DNA of 64,000 bases, from the NCBI GenBank assembly GCA_028288025.1, contig JAQBOM010000021.1, positions 1 to 64,000 of the forward strand, in the 5' to 3' direction. Origin of the DNA: Mucilaginibacter sp. GTDB lineage: Bacteria > Bacteroidota > Bacteroidia > Sphingobacteriales > Sphingobacteriaceae. A model generated the notes under the pieces. It was not told the origin of the DNA and searched no databases. It saw nothing but the letters and a program-made list of their open reading frames with translations. Every line of letters starts with the position of its first letter. Position 1 is the first letter of the stretch. A program made the position numbers and the translations under genes. This document shows, one piece after another, positions 17,766 to 26,671 of the stretch.

Positions 17766-19031
17766 TTAAAATATTTCTCCCACATCAATAAACAAACCTC
17801 GTGAACCCTGCCGGCCAAAGCCGTAATCCACACAAATATTTGTTTTGGAGATAGTGTTGAGCTTTATACGCAGGCCCGGACCATAACCCGGCTGTATGCC
17901 CTGTAGCCGGGTGCCCGGCGCTGCGGAAAACGACTCCGCATTCAAAAAGAATACGCCGCCCAATAAACCGTTATTTAAAATCTTGTAGCGGTATTCCGCT
18001 TCGGCATATACCATTTGAGCGCCGCGGAACCGGCCTTGTATATAGCCGCGGCCGGTCGCCGAGAAAGCGTCCCATTGTGTACTGGGCAGATCCAGGTAAC
18101 CCGGTTTTCCACCCAGTATCAGCCAGTCATAGCTCCACACGGCAAGCACATTATCCGAGCCTTCGGGTAAATTGATATACCTGCGCAGGTCAACGATCAA
18201 TGATTGCCAGCTGCTGGTGCTGCCTAAAAACTTATAATTATCGCGGTACTGGACGGAGGCATAACCGCCTCGATGCGGGTTAATGGCATTATCCCTTGAG
18301 TCCAACAACGCATTTAATGTAAAACCGGTAGCAACGGTGTTTGAAGTTTTACCATAAGCCGCATAATCATTGAATGTATTTTTATCCGTTATATTCCAAT
18401 GATCATCAATAATATACCCCGCCCCGGCATATAAATTACCGCCGATATGCCTTAAAATCGTTTCATAAAAACGGGTATAGGAATAGTCCATCGGATCCTC
18501 ATGCGTGATGTTTGAGCTGCTGCCTAAACCGTAGGTGCTTTGCGGATACCTGTAAAAACGGTAATCGCCGATAAAATTATATTTATTCCCCTTTGTCCAT
18601 ATATCGCTCAGGATGGGAAAGGTGAACTGCTTTCTTTGCGTAAACGACATGTTGGCTACGATAGTTGATATCCTGGCCTTCGCGTCAGTTCTGAAGGCGA
18701 CGTTACCGGCAAGTACGACAGCTAATTTCGAAACAAGGGTATAACCAACCGCAGGCGCAACCGAAAACAAAGGTTTTAAGCCGACAGTGTCAGCCTTCTT
18801 TCCCGGTTTAATGTGAAGCGCGTGTTCAAGCAGATCAGAAATATCTATTTGCCTTACTCCCTTTGCATTTACAATTGTCGTGTCGCTTGAGAGGGTCGTA
18901 TCCTTTTCTATGGGGTTTATTTTCTTTACAGGGATAGATTTACCCGGTACGGGTTTATTTTGCTGGGCGAAAGCCGGAACGGCGAATAGAGCTCCGATAA
19001 AAAATAAAGCAAGTTTTAAAATCAGGTTCAT
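17766..19031 (-). CDS. BamA/TamA-type surface-antigen barrel without POTRA domains
   Basis: 421 residues. The signal peptide ends at VPAFAQ (about residue 22). A Pro/Lys/Thr-rich linker to about residue 75 is followed by a beta-barrel resembling the C-terminal D15/Omp85 surface-antigen domain (GGVFFLNAESFS, RDNAINPHRGGYAS, GRGYIQGRFRG). The POTRA repeats of true BamA or TamA are missing, so it is not the essential assembly factor. Similar barrel-only proteins are common in Bacteroidota and have no firm role. Its start lies 15 bases from the duplicated RemB-like 5' fragment on the other strand. Confidence 0.8.
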   Translation of the reverse strand: MNLILKLALFFIGALFAVPAFAQQNKPVPGKSIPVKKINPIEKDTTLSSDTTIVNAKGVRQIDISDLLEHALHIKPGKKADTVGLKPLFSVAPAVGYTLVSKLAVVLAGNVAFRTDAKARISTIVANMSFTQRKQFTFPILSDIWTKGNKYNFIGDYRFYRYPQSTYGLGSSSNITHEDPMDYSYTRFYETILRHIGGNLYAGAGYIIDDHWNITDKNTFNDYAAYGKTSNTVATGFTLNALLDSRDNAINPHRGGYASVQYRDNYKFLGSTSSWQSLIVDLRRYINLPEGSDNVLAVWSYDWLILGGKPGYLDLPSTQWDAFSATGRGYIQGRFRGAQMVYAEAEYRYKILNNGLLGGVFFLNAESFSAAPGTRLQGIQPGYGPGLRIKLNTISKTNICVDYGFGRQGSRGLFIDVGEIF

Positions 19032-19046
19032 TTATATTGTGCTGCG

Positions 19047-19106
19047 ATGCAAAATAGCGCCTTTTAACCTGTCAAAAAATAACATTATTGCTGGTGGCGC
19101 TTATGG
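19047..19106 (+). pseudogene. Decayed 5' fragment of the RemB/Wzi-like gene
   Basis: About 55 bases from 19041 match the start of the gene at 19952 at roughly 85 percent by eye, counted without a tool. Both copies share CGATGCAAAATA, GCCTTTT, ACCTG, AAAAAATAAC and TTATTGCT. With one base restored, the fragment encodes MQNSAFL...KITLLL, against MQNTAFL...KITLLL in the intact gene. It is frameshifted after six codons and lost after about 20. Together with the intact copy it brackets the PIN toxin-antitoxin genes. Confidence 0.7.
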
Positions 19107-19130
19107 GCACGAAAAGCGCAGACAGATTTT

Positions 19131-19541
19131 CTAAAGTTTACCCAAAAGGTTTAAAAATTCGTCGATGCTGATGACACTTACTTTTGGAAAATCAACAGAC
19201 TTTAGGATTTTAAAATGCTGATCATTTGTGACAATAAAATCGGCCGCACCAGCTATCGCCGCGTCCACATATTTATTATCATCGGCATCTTTGTCAATCA
19301 ATTTCCATTCAAAGTAAACTTCCACTTTGTTGAGATTATCCAGGTTCAATAACATTTCGGCTATGTTATTTGACACCACTGCATTAGCTTTTCGCTCAAT
19401 AACCTCTATGTATTCCGATAAGATTTCATTGCTAAACACCAAATTGAATTTGCCATTAAGCAGCGCATCAAATATTGGCCTGTAAAGTGATTTTGAGGGG
19501 ATTGAAACCAATAGGGCATTCGTATCCAATACAACATTCAT
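19131..19541 (-). CDS. PIN-domain toxin (COG1569-like)
   Basis: A 136-residue PIN-fold ribonuclease. The acidic residues expected for metal binding are in VLDTNALL (Asp6), the YIEVIERK helix, and DADDNKYVDAAIAGAADFIVTND, where several Asp cluster. The family is annotated as putative toxins of toxin-antitoxin systems that cleave RNA. It lies 3 bases after the stop of a small upstream gene on the same strand, the presumed antitoxin. Its stop is about 25 bases from the duplicated RemB 5' fragment, which suggests arrival as a module. Confidence 0.82.
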   Translation of the reverse strand: MNVVLDTNALLVSIPSKSLYRPIFDALLNGKFNLVFSNEILSEYIEVIERKANAVVSNNIAEMLLNLDNLNKVEVYFEWKLIDKDADDNKYVDAAIAGAADFIVTNDQHFKILKSVDFPKVSVISIDEFLNLLGKL

Positions 19542-19544
19542 GAA

Positions 19545-19760
19545 TTATTTCTTTCTTAAATGTTCATTGGCCCATTGCTTCATCGTATCGTTATTCCAAT
19601 TGTTTTCCTGCCATAATTTATCCATTCCGGCGGTCGCGGTTTCCGCGAAATATTTTGCCAGCATGTTTTTAATTTCGGCCAACTGCTTTTCGGGCAAATT
19701 GTATTGAAACAGCTTCAGCAGTTCAATCTGTACGTTGGTTAGTTTTCCTGCGGTTTCCAT
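19545..19760 (-). CDS. Putative antitoxin partner of the PIN toxin
   Basis: A 71-residue protein directly upstream of the PIN gene (3-base gap), which is the usual toxin-antitoxin order. It is mostly helical (VQIELLKLFQYNLPEKQLAEIKNMLAKYFAE) with a basic tail (ANEHLRKK). I see no ribbon-helix-helix or AbrB motif, so the antitoxin role rests on position and size. ATG 19760 is preferred over a longer frame from 19796, whose first residues look like leader sequence. It is divergent from the RemB-like gene. Confidence 0.65.
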   Translation of the reverse strand: METAGKLTNVQIELLKLFQYNLPEKQLAEIKNMLAKYFAETATAGMDKLWQENNWNNDTMKQWANEHLRKK

Positions 19761-19951
19761 AGTAGTAAATCTGTTGTATACGGTGCTGGTATACACAAAA
19801 TTACATAATTTTCAGTTATGATCTATTTTAAACTAAAACCTGGGATAGTCACAAGTACTTTATGCCAACAAGCAGGACGCCCCGCTCCCGAGTGCGGCTT
19901 TTGGAAAATCAAAATTTTTATTTCCCCATAAATAACGCTTATTTTGCTCCG

Positions 19952-21559
19952 ATGCAAAATACTGCCTTTTTACCTGCTAAAAAAATAACGTTATTGCTTG
20001 GAGTTATCTTGTCTTCGGTACAGGCAAGTATATCGCAGGCGGTTTATCTGCCGCTGTCGTACCAGCTTAATCAAAAATTTAATTCAACCCTGTATTCGGT
20101 TAGCAGCTCCCTTCACACGTCGCTTCGTCCGTTTTTGATCGACAGCGCGCTCGCCCCGACCTATAACACGATCATGCAACGCGGGGTTGACAGCAGCCGT
20201 AAGTCATGGGTATTCCGCAAGTTGTTGAATGAACATTTATTTGATGAAAAGAATAAGGATTATACTTTTTTTGGCGACTACCTGCCCGACCTGCAGTTAG
20301 GTCACGACTTCCTGGGCAAAAGCACCACCGATCTCAACACACGTGGTTACCAGTTTGGCGGCACTGTTGGCACCAAGTTTTACTTCTATACCAGCGGTTA
20401 CGAAAACCAGGGCAAGTTTGCAAATTACATGAATGATTATATCAATAAAGTAAATTTTGTACCGGGACAGGCGTATGTACACAATACCATCAACACATCA
20501 AAAGACTGGTCGTATGTTACTGCTATCCTTTCATATACACCCATAAAACAACTGAATATCACGCTTGGCGAGGATAAGACCTTTATAGGCGATGGCTACC
20601 GATCGCTGCTGTTGTCCGATTTTGCAGCTAATTATCCGTTATTGCGCTTAACCGCAAACCTGGGCAAGGTGCAGTATATGATCATGTGGGCCTACTTACA
20701 GGATGCCACGGCAAAACAGTTTGACTCCTTTGGCAACAACCGCCGTAAGTGGGCCGCTTTCCACTACCTCGACTGGAATGTAAGCAACCGGTTTTCGGTA
20801 GGCTTTTTTAATGCGGTAATAACACAGGAGGCTAACGACCAGGGACAGTTTCACGGTTTTGATCTGAACTATATTAACCCGCTGGTTTATTCAAGCTCAC
20901 TGGGCCCGTCATCACAGCCGGATAATGTGCTGGCCGGTTTTACCGGGAAGTATAAAATATTTGATAAGACCGCTATTTACGGCCAGCTGCTGCTCGACCG
21001 CTTTAACGCCGGCAGCTTCTTTTCAAATGGCAACACCAATAATACCAACGGGGTGCAGCTGGGTATCCGCGGGGCCGACCTGCTTAGTGTAAACAGCCTT
21101 AATTTCCTGTTTGAATACAATACTGTTAAACCCTATACCTATCAAAGTAACCAGCTGATAACCAACTATACCGAATACAGTGAGCCGTTAGGCGATCCGC
21201 TTGGCGCGAATTTCAGGGAGCTGATCGGGATATTAAACTATTCGGCAGGCAGGTTTGATTTTATGGGGCAACTGAATTATGCGAAGTATGGCCTCGATCC
21301 CGCGAATATGAATTATGGCCGCGATCTTACCAAACCGTTTACACCTTCTGTAAGCACCACTTCCGTGGGACAGGGGATAGCTACTCACCTGTACTATGCT
21401 GAAGGCACCATATCCTTCCTGGTTAACCCGAAATACAATTTGCGCCTCGAACTCGGCGGCCTCCTGCGTGATGAAGGCAACGACATGGGAAGTAAAAAAA
21501 CCGCGCTCGTAACCTTCGGACTCCGCAGCACCTTCCGGAATTTATATCACGATTTTTAA
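19952..21559 (+). CDS. RemB/Wzi-like outer-membrane barrel protein
   Basis: A 535-residue exported beta-barrel. The signal peptide is about residues 1-29 (AKKITLLLGVILSSVQASISQ). LGEDKTFIGDGYRSLLLSD and NYPLLRL resemble the conserved core of capsule-assembly Wzi-family barrels and of the gliding-motility protein RemB. A role in surface polysaccharide or motility is family inference. The ORF extends 30 codons upstream, but ATG 19952 gives the clean signal peptide and is the codon shared with the decayed copy at 19047. No other gliding or capsule gene is adjacent. Confidence 0.7.
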   Translation: MQNTAFLPAKKITLLLGVILSSVQASISQAVYLPLSYQLNQKFNSTLYSVSSSLHTSLRPFLIDSALAPTYNTIMQRGVDSSRKSWVFRKLLNEHLFDEKNKDYTFFGDYLPDLQLGHDFLGKSTTDLNTRGYQFGGTVGTKFYFYTSGYENQGKFANYMNDYINKVNFVPGQAYVHNTINTSKDWSYVTAILSYTPIKQLNITLGEDKTFIGDGYRSLLLSDFAANYPLLRLTANLGKVQYMIMWAYLQDATAKQFDSFGNNRRKWAAFHYLDWNVSNRFSVGFFNAVITQEANDQGQFHGFDLNYINPLVYSSSLGPSSQPDNVLAGFTGKYKIFDKTAIYGQLLLDRFNAGSFFSNGNTNNTNGVQLGIRGADLLSVNSLNFLFEYNTVKPYTYQSNQLITNYTEYSEPLGDPLGANFRELIGILNYSAGRFDFMGQLNYAKYGLDPANMNYGRDLTKPFTPSVSTTSVGQGIATHLYYAEGTISFLVNPKYNLRLELGGLLRDEGNDMGSKKTALVTFGLRSTFRNLYHDF

Positions 21560-21615
21560 AGGTTGAGTACCTGCCGCCTGGCAATTATCCGGGAACTATA
21601 TATCAATGGGACAAA

Positions 21616-21774
21616 CTATTTATTATGATTTATAGTTGAAGCAAGCGCTTTCAACAATATATACAGAAGCCCGATCAATCCTATTATTATAGCTATTACG
21701 TACTGCCCCAATACGTATAAGATCATACTGATTGATAAAAATAATATTGGAGGTATCGCTAATGAAACTTTCAT
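21616..21774 (-). CDS. Tiny membrane protein (52 aa), second of a coupled pair
   Basis: Too short for routine ORF calling. The frame runs from ATG at 21774 to TAG at 21616. It encodes 52 residues, mostly hydrophobic (ILFLSISMILYVLGQYVIAI then IIGLIGLLYILLKAL), which would form two closely spaced membrane helices with a short polar end (STINHNK). The ATG overlaps the stop of the upstream tiny gene by 4 bases (ATGA), strong positional evidence for a real coupled pair. Function unknown; such pairs can be small toxins, transport subunits or regulators of membrane enzymes. Confidence 0.55.
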   Translation of the reverse strand: MKVSLAIPPILFLSISMILYVLGQYVIAIIIGLIGLLYILLKALASTINHNK

Positions 21775-21911
21775 ATTTTTCTTAGCTCAATTAAATAATA
21801 GATAATCGTTATAGCGGCGGCAATCTCAAGCCACACTATTAAACAAATTACTATTATAACCAATACTCTGTACGCTGTGAATTTTACCGGATCAGGTTCT
21901 TGTGGTGACAT
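21771..21911 (-). CDS. Tiny membrane protein (46 aa), first of a coupled pair
   Basis: From ATG 21911 to TGA 21771, 46 residues: a short polar start (MSPQEPDPVKFTAYR), one long hydrophobic helix with Val, Ile, Cys and Trp, then IELRKI at the end. Its stop overlaps the next start as ATGA, and its own start lies two bases from a perfect 16-bp palindrome. Ordered polar-hydrophobic layout and coupling argue for a real gene. No family recognised. Confidence 0.55.
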   Translation of the reverse strand: MSPQEPDPVKFTAYRVLVIIVICLIVWLEIAAAITIIYYLIELRKI

Positions 21912-21912
21912 C

Positions 21913-21952
21913 AATAATATAAATGTAACAAAAATATTACATTTATATTATT
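21913..21952. promoter_or_regulatory. Perfect 16-bp palindrome upstream of the tiny-gene pair
   Basis: AATAATATAAATGTAA (21913-21928), loop CAAAAATA, then its exact complement (21937-21952). It lies directly before the ATG at 21911. It could be an operator for a dimeric regulator or a leader hairpin blocking translation. It has no T-run on the minus strand where transcription would go, so a terminator is less likely. Confidence 0.7.
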
Positions 21953-22118
21953 ATCACGCTATGTCGACATTAGATTTCGATTAGAATTAAGAAGAATTGG
22001 ATACCAATTCCTCAAATAAGATGTAGTGCCTGCTTGATAAAGATTGACAATAGCCCACACAGCAAGCTTTCAGGCAATTCCGATGGCAATTAGCGGTGGA
22101 TAATATTATAAATTACAC
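21953..22118. other. Non-coding gap
   Basis: Between the palindrome and the phosphate-operon terminator I see no supported gene or RNA. It presumably holds the promoter of the tiny-gene pair. Confidence 0.4.
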
Positions 22119-22142
22119 AAAAAAGGCGGGTACCACCCCGCC
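22119..22142 (-). terminator. Intrinsic terminator of the phosphate operon
   Basis: On the minus strand GGCGGG and CCCGCC pair around a 6-base loop, and the stem is followed by TTTTTT (the A-run at 22119-22124 on the plus strand). It lies 43 bases after the phoU stop and reads in the right direction. Confidence 0.85.
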
Positions 22143-22184
22143 AATTCAATCATCAATCTTAAATTCTAAAATCGTAAATCGTAA

Positions 22185-22871
22185 TTATTCCTCGCCCGCA
22201 ACCCGGCGTTTCCCGCTTTCGAAGTGCTTTAAAATTTTTGCTTCAACATAAAAAATAATCTCCTCGGCTATATTTTTCGACTGGTCGCCCACGCGCTCCA
22301 GCTTGCGAATGATCGACAGCATATACAGCGCCTCGGGCAGGTTGTTCATATCCGCCTTGATCAGCTCTCCTATCACTTCCGGAGCGTTCATATTAATCGC
22401 ATCCAAAACATCATCTCTTTTAAATATACTGCGGGCCAGCACAGTATCTTCTTTTTCAAAAGCTGCGCGGGTATCTATCAATATATTAACCGCTTCGTCG
22501 TACATCCGTAATATCGAGGTGCTTTCCAATGCTTTCACATCAAAATTCACCGCCGATTCCACAACATACAGCGCTATGCCGGCAGCTATATCGCCAATGC
22601 GCTCCAGGTTGGTGTTTATTTTAAGGGCGGCAAGTAAAAACCTCAGATCGACAGCTACAGGGCAATGGAGCGCAAAAATATTTTCACAGTCCCTGTCTAT
22701 CTTCAGCTCAAACGAATTCACTCTTTTTTCTTTAACCAAAACCTCCCGTGCCAAATCCTTATCGAATTGCACCATGGCCTCTTTCGCTTTGTTCAATTGC
22801 GACTGGACCAATATCCACATGCTTATCAATTCCTTTTTTAACGCGCTAAGTTCGTTCTCTAATGGTGTCAT
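22185..22871 (-). CDS. phoU: Phosphate signalling protein PhoU
   Basis: A 228-residue PhoU made of two repeated three-helix bundles. Each repeat has the metal-binding helix: NTNLERIGDIAAGIALYV in the first half and IRKLERVGDQSKNIAEEI in the second. PhoU restrains the Pst transporter and links it to the PhoR-PhoB two-component system. It is the last gene of the operon and is followed by an intrinsic terminator. No phoR or phoB lies in the window. A stutter of AATCAACT/AGTTAAC repeats occupies the 100-base gap to pstB. Confidence 0.95.
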   Translation of the reverse strand: MTPLENELSALKKELISMWILVQSQLNKAKEAMVQFDKDLAREVLVKEKRVNSFELKIDRDCENIFALHCPVAVDLRFLLAALKINTNLERIGDIAAGIALYVVESAVNFDVKALESTSILRMYDEAVNILIDTRAAFEKEDTVLARSIFKRDDVLDAINMNAPEVIGELIKADMNNLPEALYMLSIIRKLERVGDQSKNIAEEIIFYVEAKILKHFESGKRRVAGEE

Positions 22872-22972
22872 AATTTTTTATTTAAAAAATTCAAGTGAGT
22901 AGTGATTTCGTTGATTGAGTGAGCAGTTAAAACCGATAACTTAATCAACTTAGTTAACCTAATCAACTCAGG

Positions 22973-23731
22973 TTAACTAAATCTTCCCGTTATATAATTC
23001 TGTGTGCGCTTATCTTTAGGCGCGGTAAACATTTGCCTGGTGTTATCAAACTCAACCAGCTCGCCCAGGTAAAAAAACGCTGTTTTATCGCTTACCCGGG
23101 CTGCCTGCTGCATATTGTGTGTTACAATGATCAGCGTGTAATTGGCTTTCAATTCATGAAACAAAGCTTCAATGCTCGACGTCGAAATAGGGTCGAGCGC
23201 AGAGGTTGGCTCATCAAACAAGATCACTTCGGGTTCCATAGCAATAGCCCGCGCTATGCATAAGCGCTGTTGCTGTCCGCCCGAAAGGAAGGTACCCTTT
23301 TTGTGCAATGAATCTTTAACCTCGTTCCATAAGGCCGCTGACGTTAATGATTTCTCAACAATATGATCCATCTCGGCTTTAGGTATCTTAAGCCCGTTTA
23401 ATTTATAACCCGCCACCACGTTATCGTAAATACTCAAATTCGGGAACGGGTTTGGCCTTTGAAACACCATACCGATCTTATACCGCACGTAAATGGGATT
23501 CATGGTATAAATATCGTCGGTGTAAAGCTTCAGCGTACCCTCGGTTCGCGCGCCGGGCACCAGTTCGTGCATGCGGTTAATGCACCGTAAAAAAGTTGTT
23601 TTACCGCAGCCCGAAGGTCCCATAACGGCTATCACCTGGTTCTTCTCTATTTTTATCGAAACATCTTTTACCGCGTGATTATCCCCAAACCAGGCATTAA
23701 AATTTGAGGCACTTATAACTGAATGTTCCAT
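22973..23731 (-). CDS. pstB: Phosphate ABC transporter ATP-binding protein
   Basis: A 252-residue ATPase of the high-affinity phosphate transporter. Walker [10 protein letters not shown], the signature [16 protein letters not shown] and Walker [14 protein letters not shown] are all intact, followed by the H-loop VTHNMQQA. Typical PstB features such as [12 protein letters not shown] are present. Cytoplasmic, paired with PstA and PstC. Its start overlaps the end of pstA by 19 bases, so expression is coupled. Confidence 0.97.
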   Translation of the reverse strand: MEHSVISASNFNAWFGDNHAVKDVSIKIEKNQVIAVMGPSGCGKTTFLRCINRMHELVPGARTEGTLKLYTDDIYTMNPIYVRYKIGMVFQRPNPFPNLSIYDNVVAGYKLNGLKIPKAEMDHIVEKSLTSAALWNEVKDSLHKKGTFLSGGQQQRLCIARAIAMEPEVILFDEPTSALDPISTSSIEALFHELKANYTLIIVTHNMQQAARVSDKTAFFYLGELVEFDNTRQMFTAPKDKRTQNYITGRFS

Positions 23732-24558
23732 TTTCGTGTAATCAACTTAGTAAATATGTTTAATAATAGTACAAACATTAATAAAATAAATGAGGCGCCC
23801 CATGCCAGGTTATGCCACTCGTCATACGGGCTGGTAGCGTAATTAAATATAAGCAAAGGTAAGCTTTGCATTGGTTTTGTGATGGCGGCCGACAAATAAG
23901 GATTGCCAAACGCTGTAAACAATAATGGTGCGGTTTCCCCAATAATGCGGGCCACCGATAGCATAATACCCGATAAAATTCCGGCAAATCCGCAAGGCAC
24001 TATAATTTTCAAGATCACCCGGTGATAAGGTACCCCTAACGAAAGAGCAGCCTCCTTAAGCGAATCGGGAAGTAATTTTAAGGTTTGTTCTGTCGACCGG
24101 ATGACGATAGGCAGCATCATAATGGCTAAAGCTACGCTTCCTGACAATGCTGAAAATGTTCCCAAAGGTTTCACCACCCAAAAATAAACCACCATGCCAA
24201 CAACAATTGAGGGCACGCCCTGCAATATATCAACACATAAGCCGCTATAATACGCCAACCGTGTATTGGCGTTTTCGCTCAGGTAAATACCCGCCAGTAT
24301 ACCCACCGGTATGGCTATTATTGATGATAAGGCGACAATAATTATACTGCCGACAAGCGCGTTGCTGATACCGCCGCCGGTTTCGCCTACCGGCGCGGGC
24401 ACATGGGTTAAAAAATGCCAGTTCACTTGTGTTACACCCTGCTTAATAATGTACAGCAAAATAATAATTAACGGGATGGTGATAACAAATGCCAAAAAAA
24501 CAATTACCGATTTAAATATAATGCTCTTGGTGTTTCTTACTTTTAATCGTGCGTCCAT
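23713..24558 (-). CDS. pstA: Phosphate ABC transporter permease PstA
   Basis: A 281-residue inner-membrane permease with about six helices. It contains the PstA-type [16 protein letters not shown] segment and the EAA loop [30 protein letters not shown] that contacts PstB. It lies 4 bases after pstC and overlaps pstB. Standard length. Confidence 0.95.
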   Translation of the reverse strand: MDARLKVRNTKSIIFKSVIVFLAFVITIPLIIILLYIIKQGVTQVNWHFLTHVPAPVGETGGGISNALVGSIIIVALSSIIAIPVGILAGIYLSENANTRLAYYSGLCVDILQGVPSIVVGMVVYFWVVKPLGTFSALSGSVALAIMMLPIVIRSTEQTLKLLPDSLKEAALSLGVPYHRVILKIIVPCGFAGILSGIMLSVARIIGETAPLLFTAFGNPYLSAAITKPMQSLPLLIFNYATSPYDEWHNLAWGASFILLMFVLLLNIFTKLITRKWNIQL

Positions 24559-24562
24559 TCTG

Positions 24563-25477
24563 TTAATTATTAGTATAGCTCATAATGATCTTTTTTCCGA
24601 TCAGGTTAATTATCACTGTAACAACAAACAATACCAGGCCGAGCTCAATGAGCGCAGATAAGTATACGGTATGGTCGGCTTCGGTAAATTCATTGGCGAT
24701 AACGCTGGCCATGGTATTACCCGGGCCAAAAAAGGCATCCTTTATCGAATGTGCGATTGCGCTGGTATTACCTATCAGCATGGCCACGGCCATGGTTTCG
24801 CCAAGGGCGCGGCCCAGCGACAAAAGTATGCCGGCAAATAACCCCGAACGGGTATAAGGCAAAATTACGCTCCTGATAACTTCAAACCGGGTTGCACCAA
24901 GGGCGTAGGCCCCCTCTTTTAAGGGTGAGGGCACCATACGGATCAAAGATGTCCCTAATGACGCGGCGTATGGGATGATCATGACCGCCAATACAAGCGA
25001 CGACGTAAAAACACCCACCCCATAAGGCGCCACGCCAATTTTCGCTTCAAACACCCGTATGATAGGCACCAACACAGATAACCCCCAGAAGCCATATATA
25101 ACCGATGGTACAGCCGCTATCAGTTCAATAGTGTTTTTCAGCAAATTTGACAGCCAGCCTTTGGGGTTATACTCTCCAAGGTAAATAGCAATAGCGTATG
25201 AAAAGGGTATTGAAATAATTAAGGCTGTAAATGAAGTAAGTATGGTGCCGATTAAAAAGGGGTAGGCGCCGTAAATATTATTAACCGGGTCCCATATTTT
25301 GCCCCACAAAAATTTTATTCCCAGCGATTTGATTGAAGGCATGGATTGAACGATAAGCGTTGCCAGGATACCGATAACCAATACCAATAAAATTGCGCTC
25401 ATTATCCATAGTATGCGCTTAAAAACGGTCTCCCACCGCAGTTGGCTGTATGAAAGGTCTAATCTTTTATGTTTCAC
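24563..25477 (-). CDS. pstC: Phosphate ABC transporter permease PstC
   Basis: A 304-residue inner-membrane permease. Features include TM1 near 25-45, the PstC-type region KFLWGKIWDPVNNIYGAYP, and the EAA-type loop EGAYALGATRFEVIRSVILPYTRSGLFAGI. The start codon appears to be GTG at 25477 (MKHKRLDLSY); the next internal Met lies inside TM1, so GTG is the better choice. pstS lies 108 bases upstream, a gap with no terminator that I can see. Confidence 0.95.
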   Translation of the reverse strand: MKHKRLDLSYSQLRWETVFKRILWIMSAILLVLVIGILATLIVQSMPSIKSLGIKFLWGKIWDPVNNIYGAYPFLIGTILTSFTALIISIPFSYAIAIYLGEYNPKGWLSNLLKNTIELIAAVPSVIYGFWGLSVLVPIIRVFEAKIGVAPYGVGVFTSSLVLAVMIIPYAASLGTSLIRMVPSPLKEGAYALGATRFEVIRSVILPYTRSGLFAGILLSLGRALGETMAVAMLIGNTSAIAHSIKDAFFGPGNTMASVIANEFTEADHTVYLSALIELGLVLFVVTVIINLIGKKIIMSYTNN

Positions 25478-25585
25478 AAATTTGGGTTTTGTTATTCAAC
25501 ACAAATACCAGCCCCCTGTTTTATGGGAACTGGCAATTGCTTTATTACTTAAAAACTGATAAACAGATGTTTCAGCAAATTAACG

Positions 25586-26635
25586 TTATAATATCGCTTT
25601 TCCACCGTAGGTGGCTGACTTTAATAGTTTTTCAGCAACCTTTAACGCTGATTTTGAAAGCGGTGCATAATTTAAAGGCTCACAATTTTTTTGTCCTTCG
25701 TGAATGTTATACCACATTAACTGTAGCAGCATCTTAGCCCTTGCCGCTGAGCGGTCGCTGTATTTCTGGTCTTTATAAATAAGGGCCCAGGTAAAGCTGG
25801 TAATAGGATAACCTTTTGGATTATCTGTATTTGTTAATGATACTTCGGCATTCGGAGGCAATTCAACATTGCTTGAAGCCGTAGTGGTAGCAAGTGTTGG
25901 CGTGATAAATTTGCCTGATTTGTTTTGCACAGATGCATAAGGCATTTTGTTTTGTATAGCATATGCCAACTCGTTATAACCAATTGCTCCCGGAGTTTGT
26001 TTAACTAAACCGGCAACGCCTTCGTTACCTTTGCCGCCTAAACCGGCAGGCCAGTTAACCGCGCTGGCTTTACCTACCTTTTTTGCCCATTCTTCATTTA
26101 CTTTGGTTAAATAATCGGTAAAAATGAATGAGGTCCCGCTGCCGTCTGAACGGTGAACAACAACGATCGGAACGTCAGGTAGTTTAACGCCTTTGTTGGC
26201 AGCAGCAATTTCGGGGTTGTTCCAGTTAGTGATCTTACCTAAATAAATATCAGCAAGGTCCTTGCCTGTTAATTTTAAAGCACCATTAAATCCGGGGATG
26301 TTGTAAGTAATTACCACAGCGCCTGAAGCCATTGGGATATGTAAAACCGGTGCGCCGATCTTTTTAGCTTGTTCTGCATTTAAAGGAGCATCCGATCCGC
26401 CAAAATCAACCGTTTTGTTGGTCAGCTGCAGTATACCGCCGCCCGATCCGATTGACTGGTAGTTAACCTTTACATCGTGAGTTTTACCATATTCGGCAAA
26501 TATCTTCGAAAACAGGGGATACACAAATGTACTGCCTGCACCTAACAGGGTGTTGTCCTGGGCCGAAGCGGATAATGCCAGGCAGTTTGCAGCTAATGCT
26601 ACAACTGCGAACTGTAAACTTTTTAAAACTTTCAT
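25586..26635 (-). CDS. pstS: Periplasmic phosphate-binding protein
   Basis: A 349-residue PstS. The signal peptide ends at SASAQ (about residue 26). The mature start NTLLGAGSTFVYPLFSKIFAEY holds the Thr/Ser phosphate loop. VDFGGSDAPL and HRSDGSGTSFIFTDYL are the other anion-binding segments. It delivers phosphate to PstCA. The ATG at 26635 is preferred over a start 11 codons upstream. It lies 36 bases after the porin gene, so phosphate would cross the outer membrane through the porin and then be captured by PstS. Confidence 0.96.
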   Translation of the reverse strand: MKVLKSLQFAVVALAANCLALSASAQDNTLLGAGSTFVYPLFSKIFAEYGKTHDVKVNYQSIGSGGGILQLTNKTVDFGGSDAPLNAEQAKKIGAPVLHIPMASGAVVITYNIPGFNGALKLTGKDLADIYLGKITNWNNPEIAAANKGVKLPDVPIVVVHRSDGSGTSFIFTDYLTKVNEEWAKKVGKASAVNWPAGLGGKGNEGVAGLVKQTPGAIGYNELAYAIQNKMPYASVQNKSGKFITPTLATTTASSNVELPPNAEVSLTNTDNPKGYPITSFTWALIYKDQKYSDRSAARAKMLLQLMWYNIHEGQKNCEPLNYAPLSKSALKVAEKLLKSATYGGKAIL

Positions 26636-26671
26636 GGTTTTTTTGTTTGCTTTTATAATGGTGAACAACGT

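Noticed and set aside
18880-19134. 84-codon plus-strand frame opposite the barrel gene
   Set aside because: Mostly antisense to the barrel protein signal and linker region; only its tail crosses the decayed RemB-like fragment, and in a different frame.
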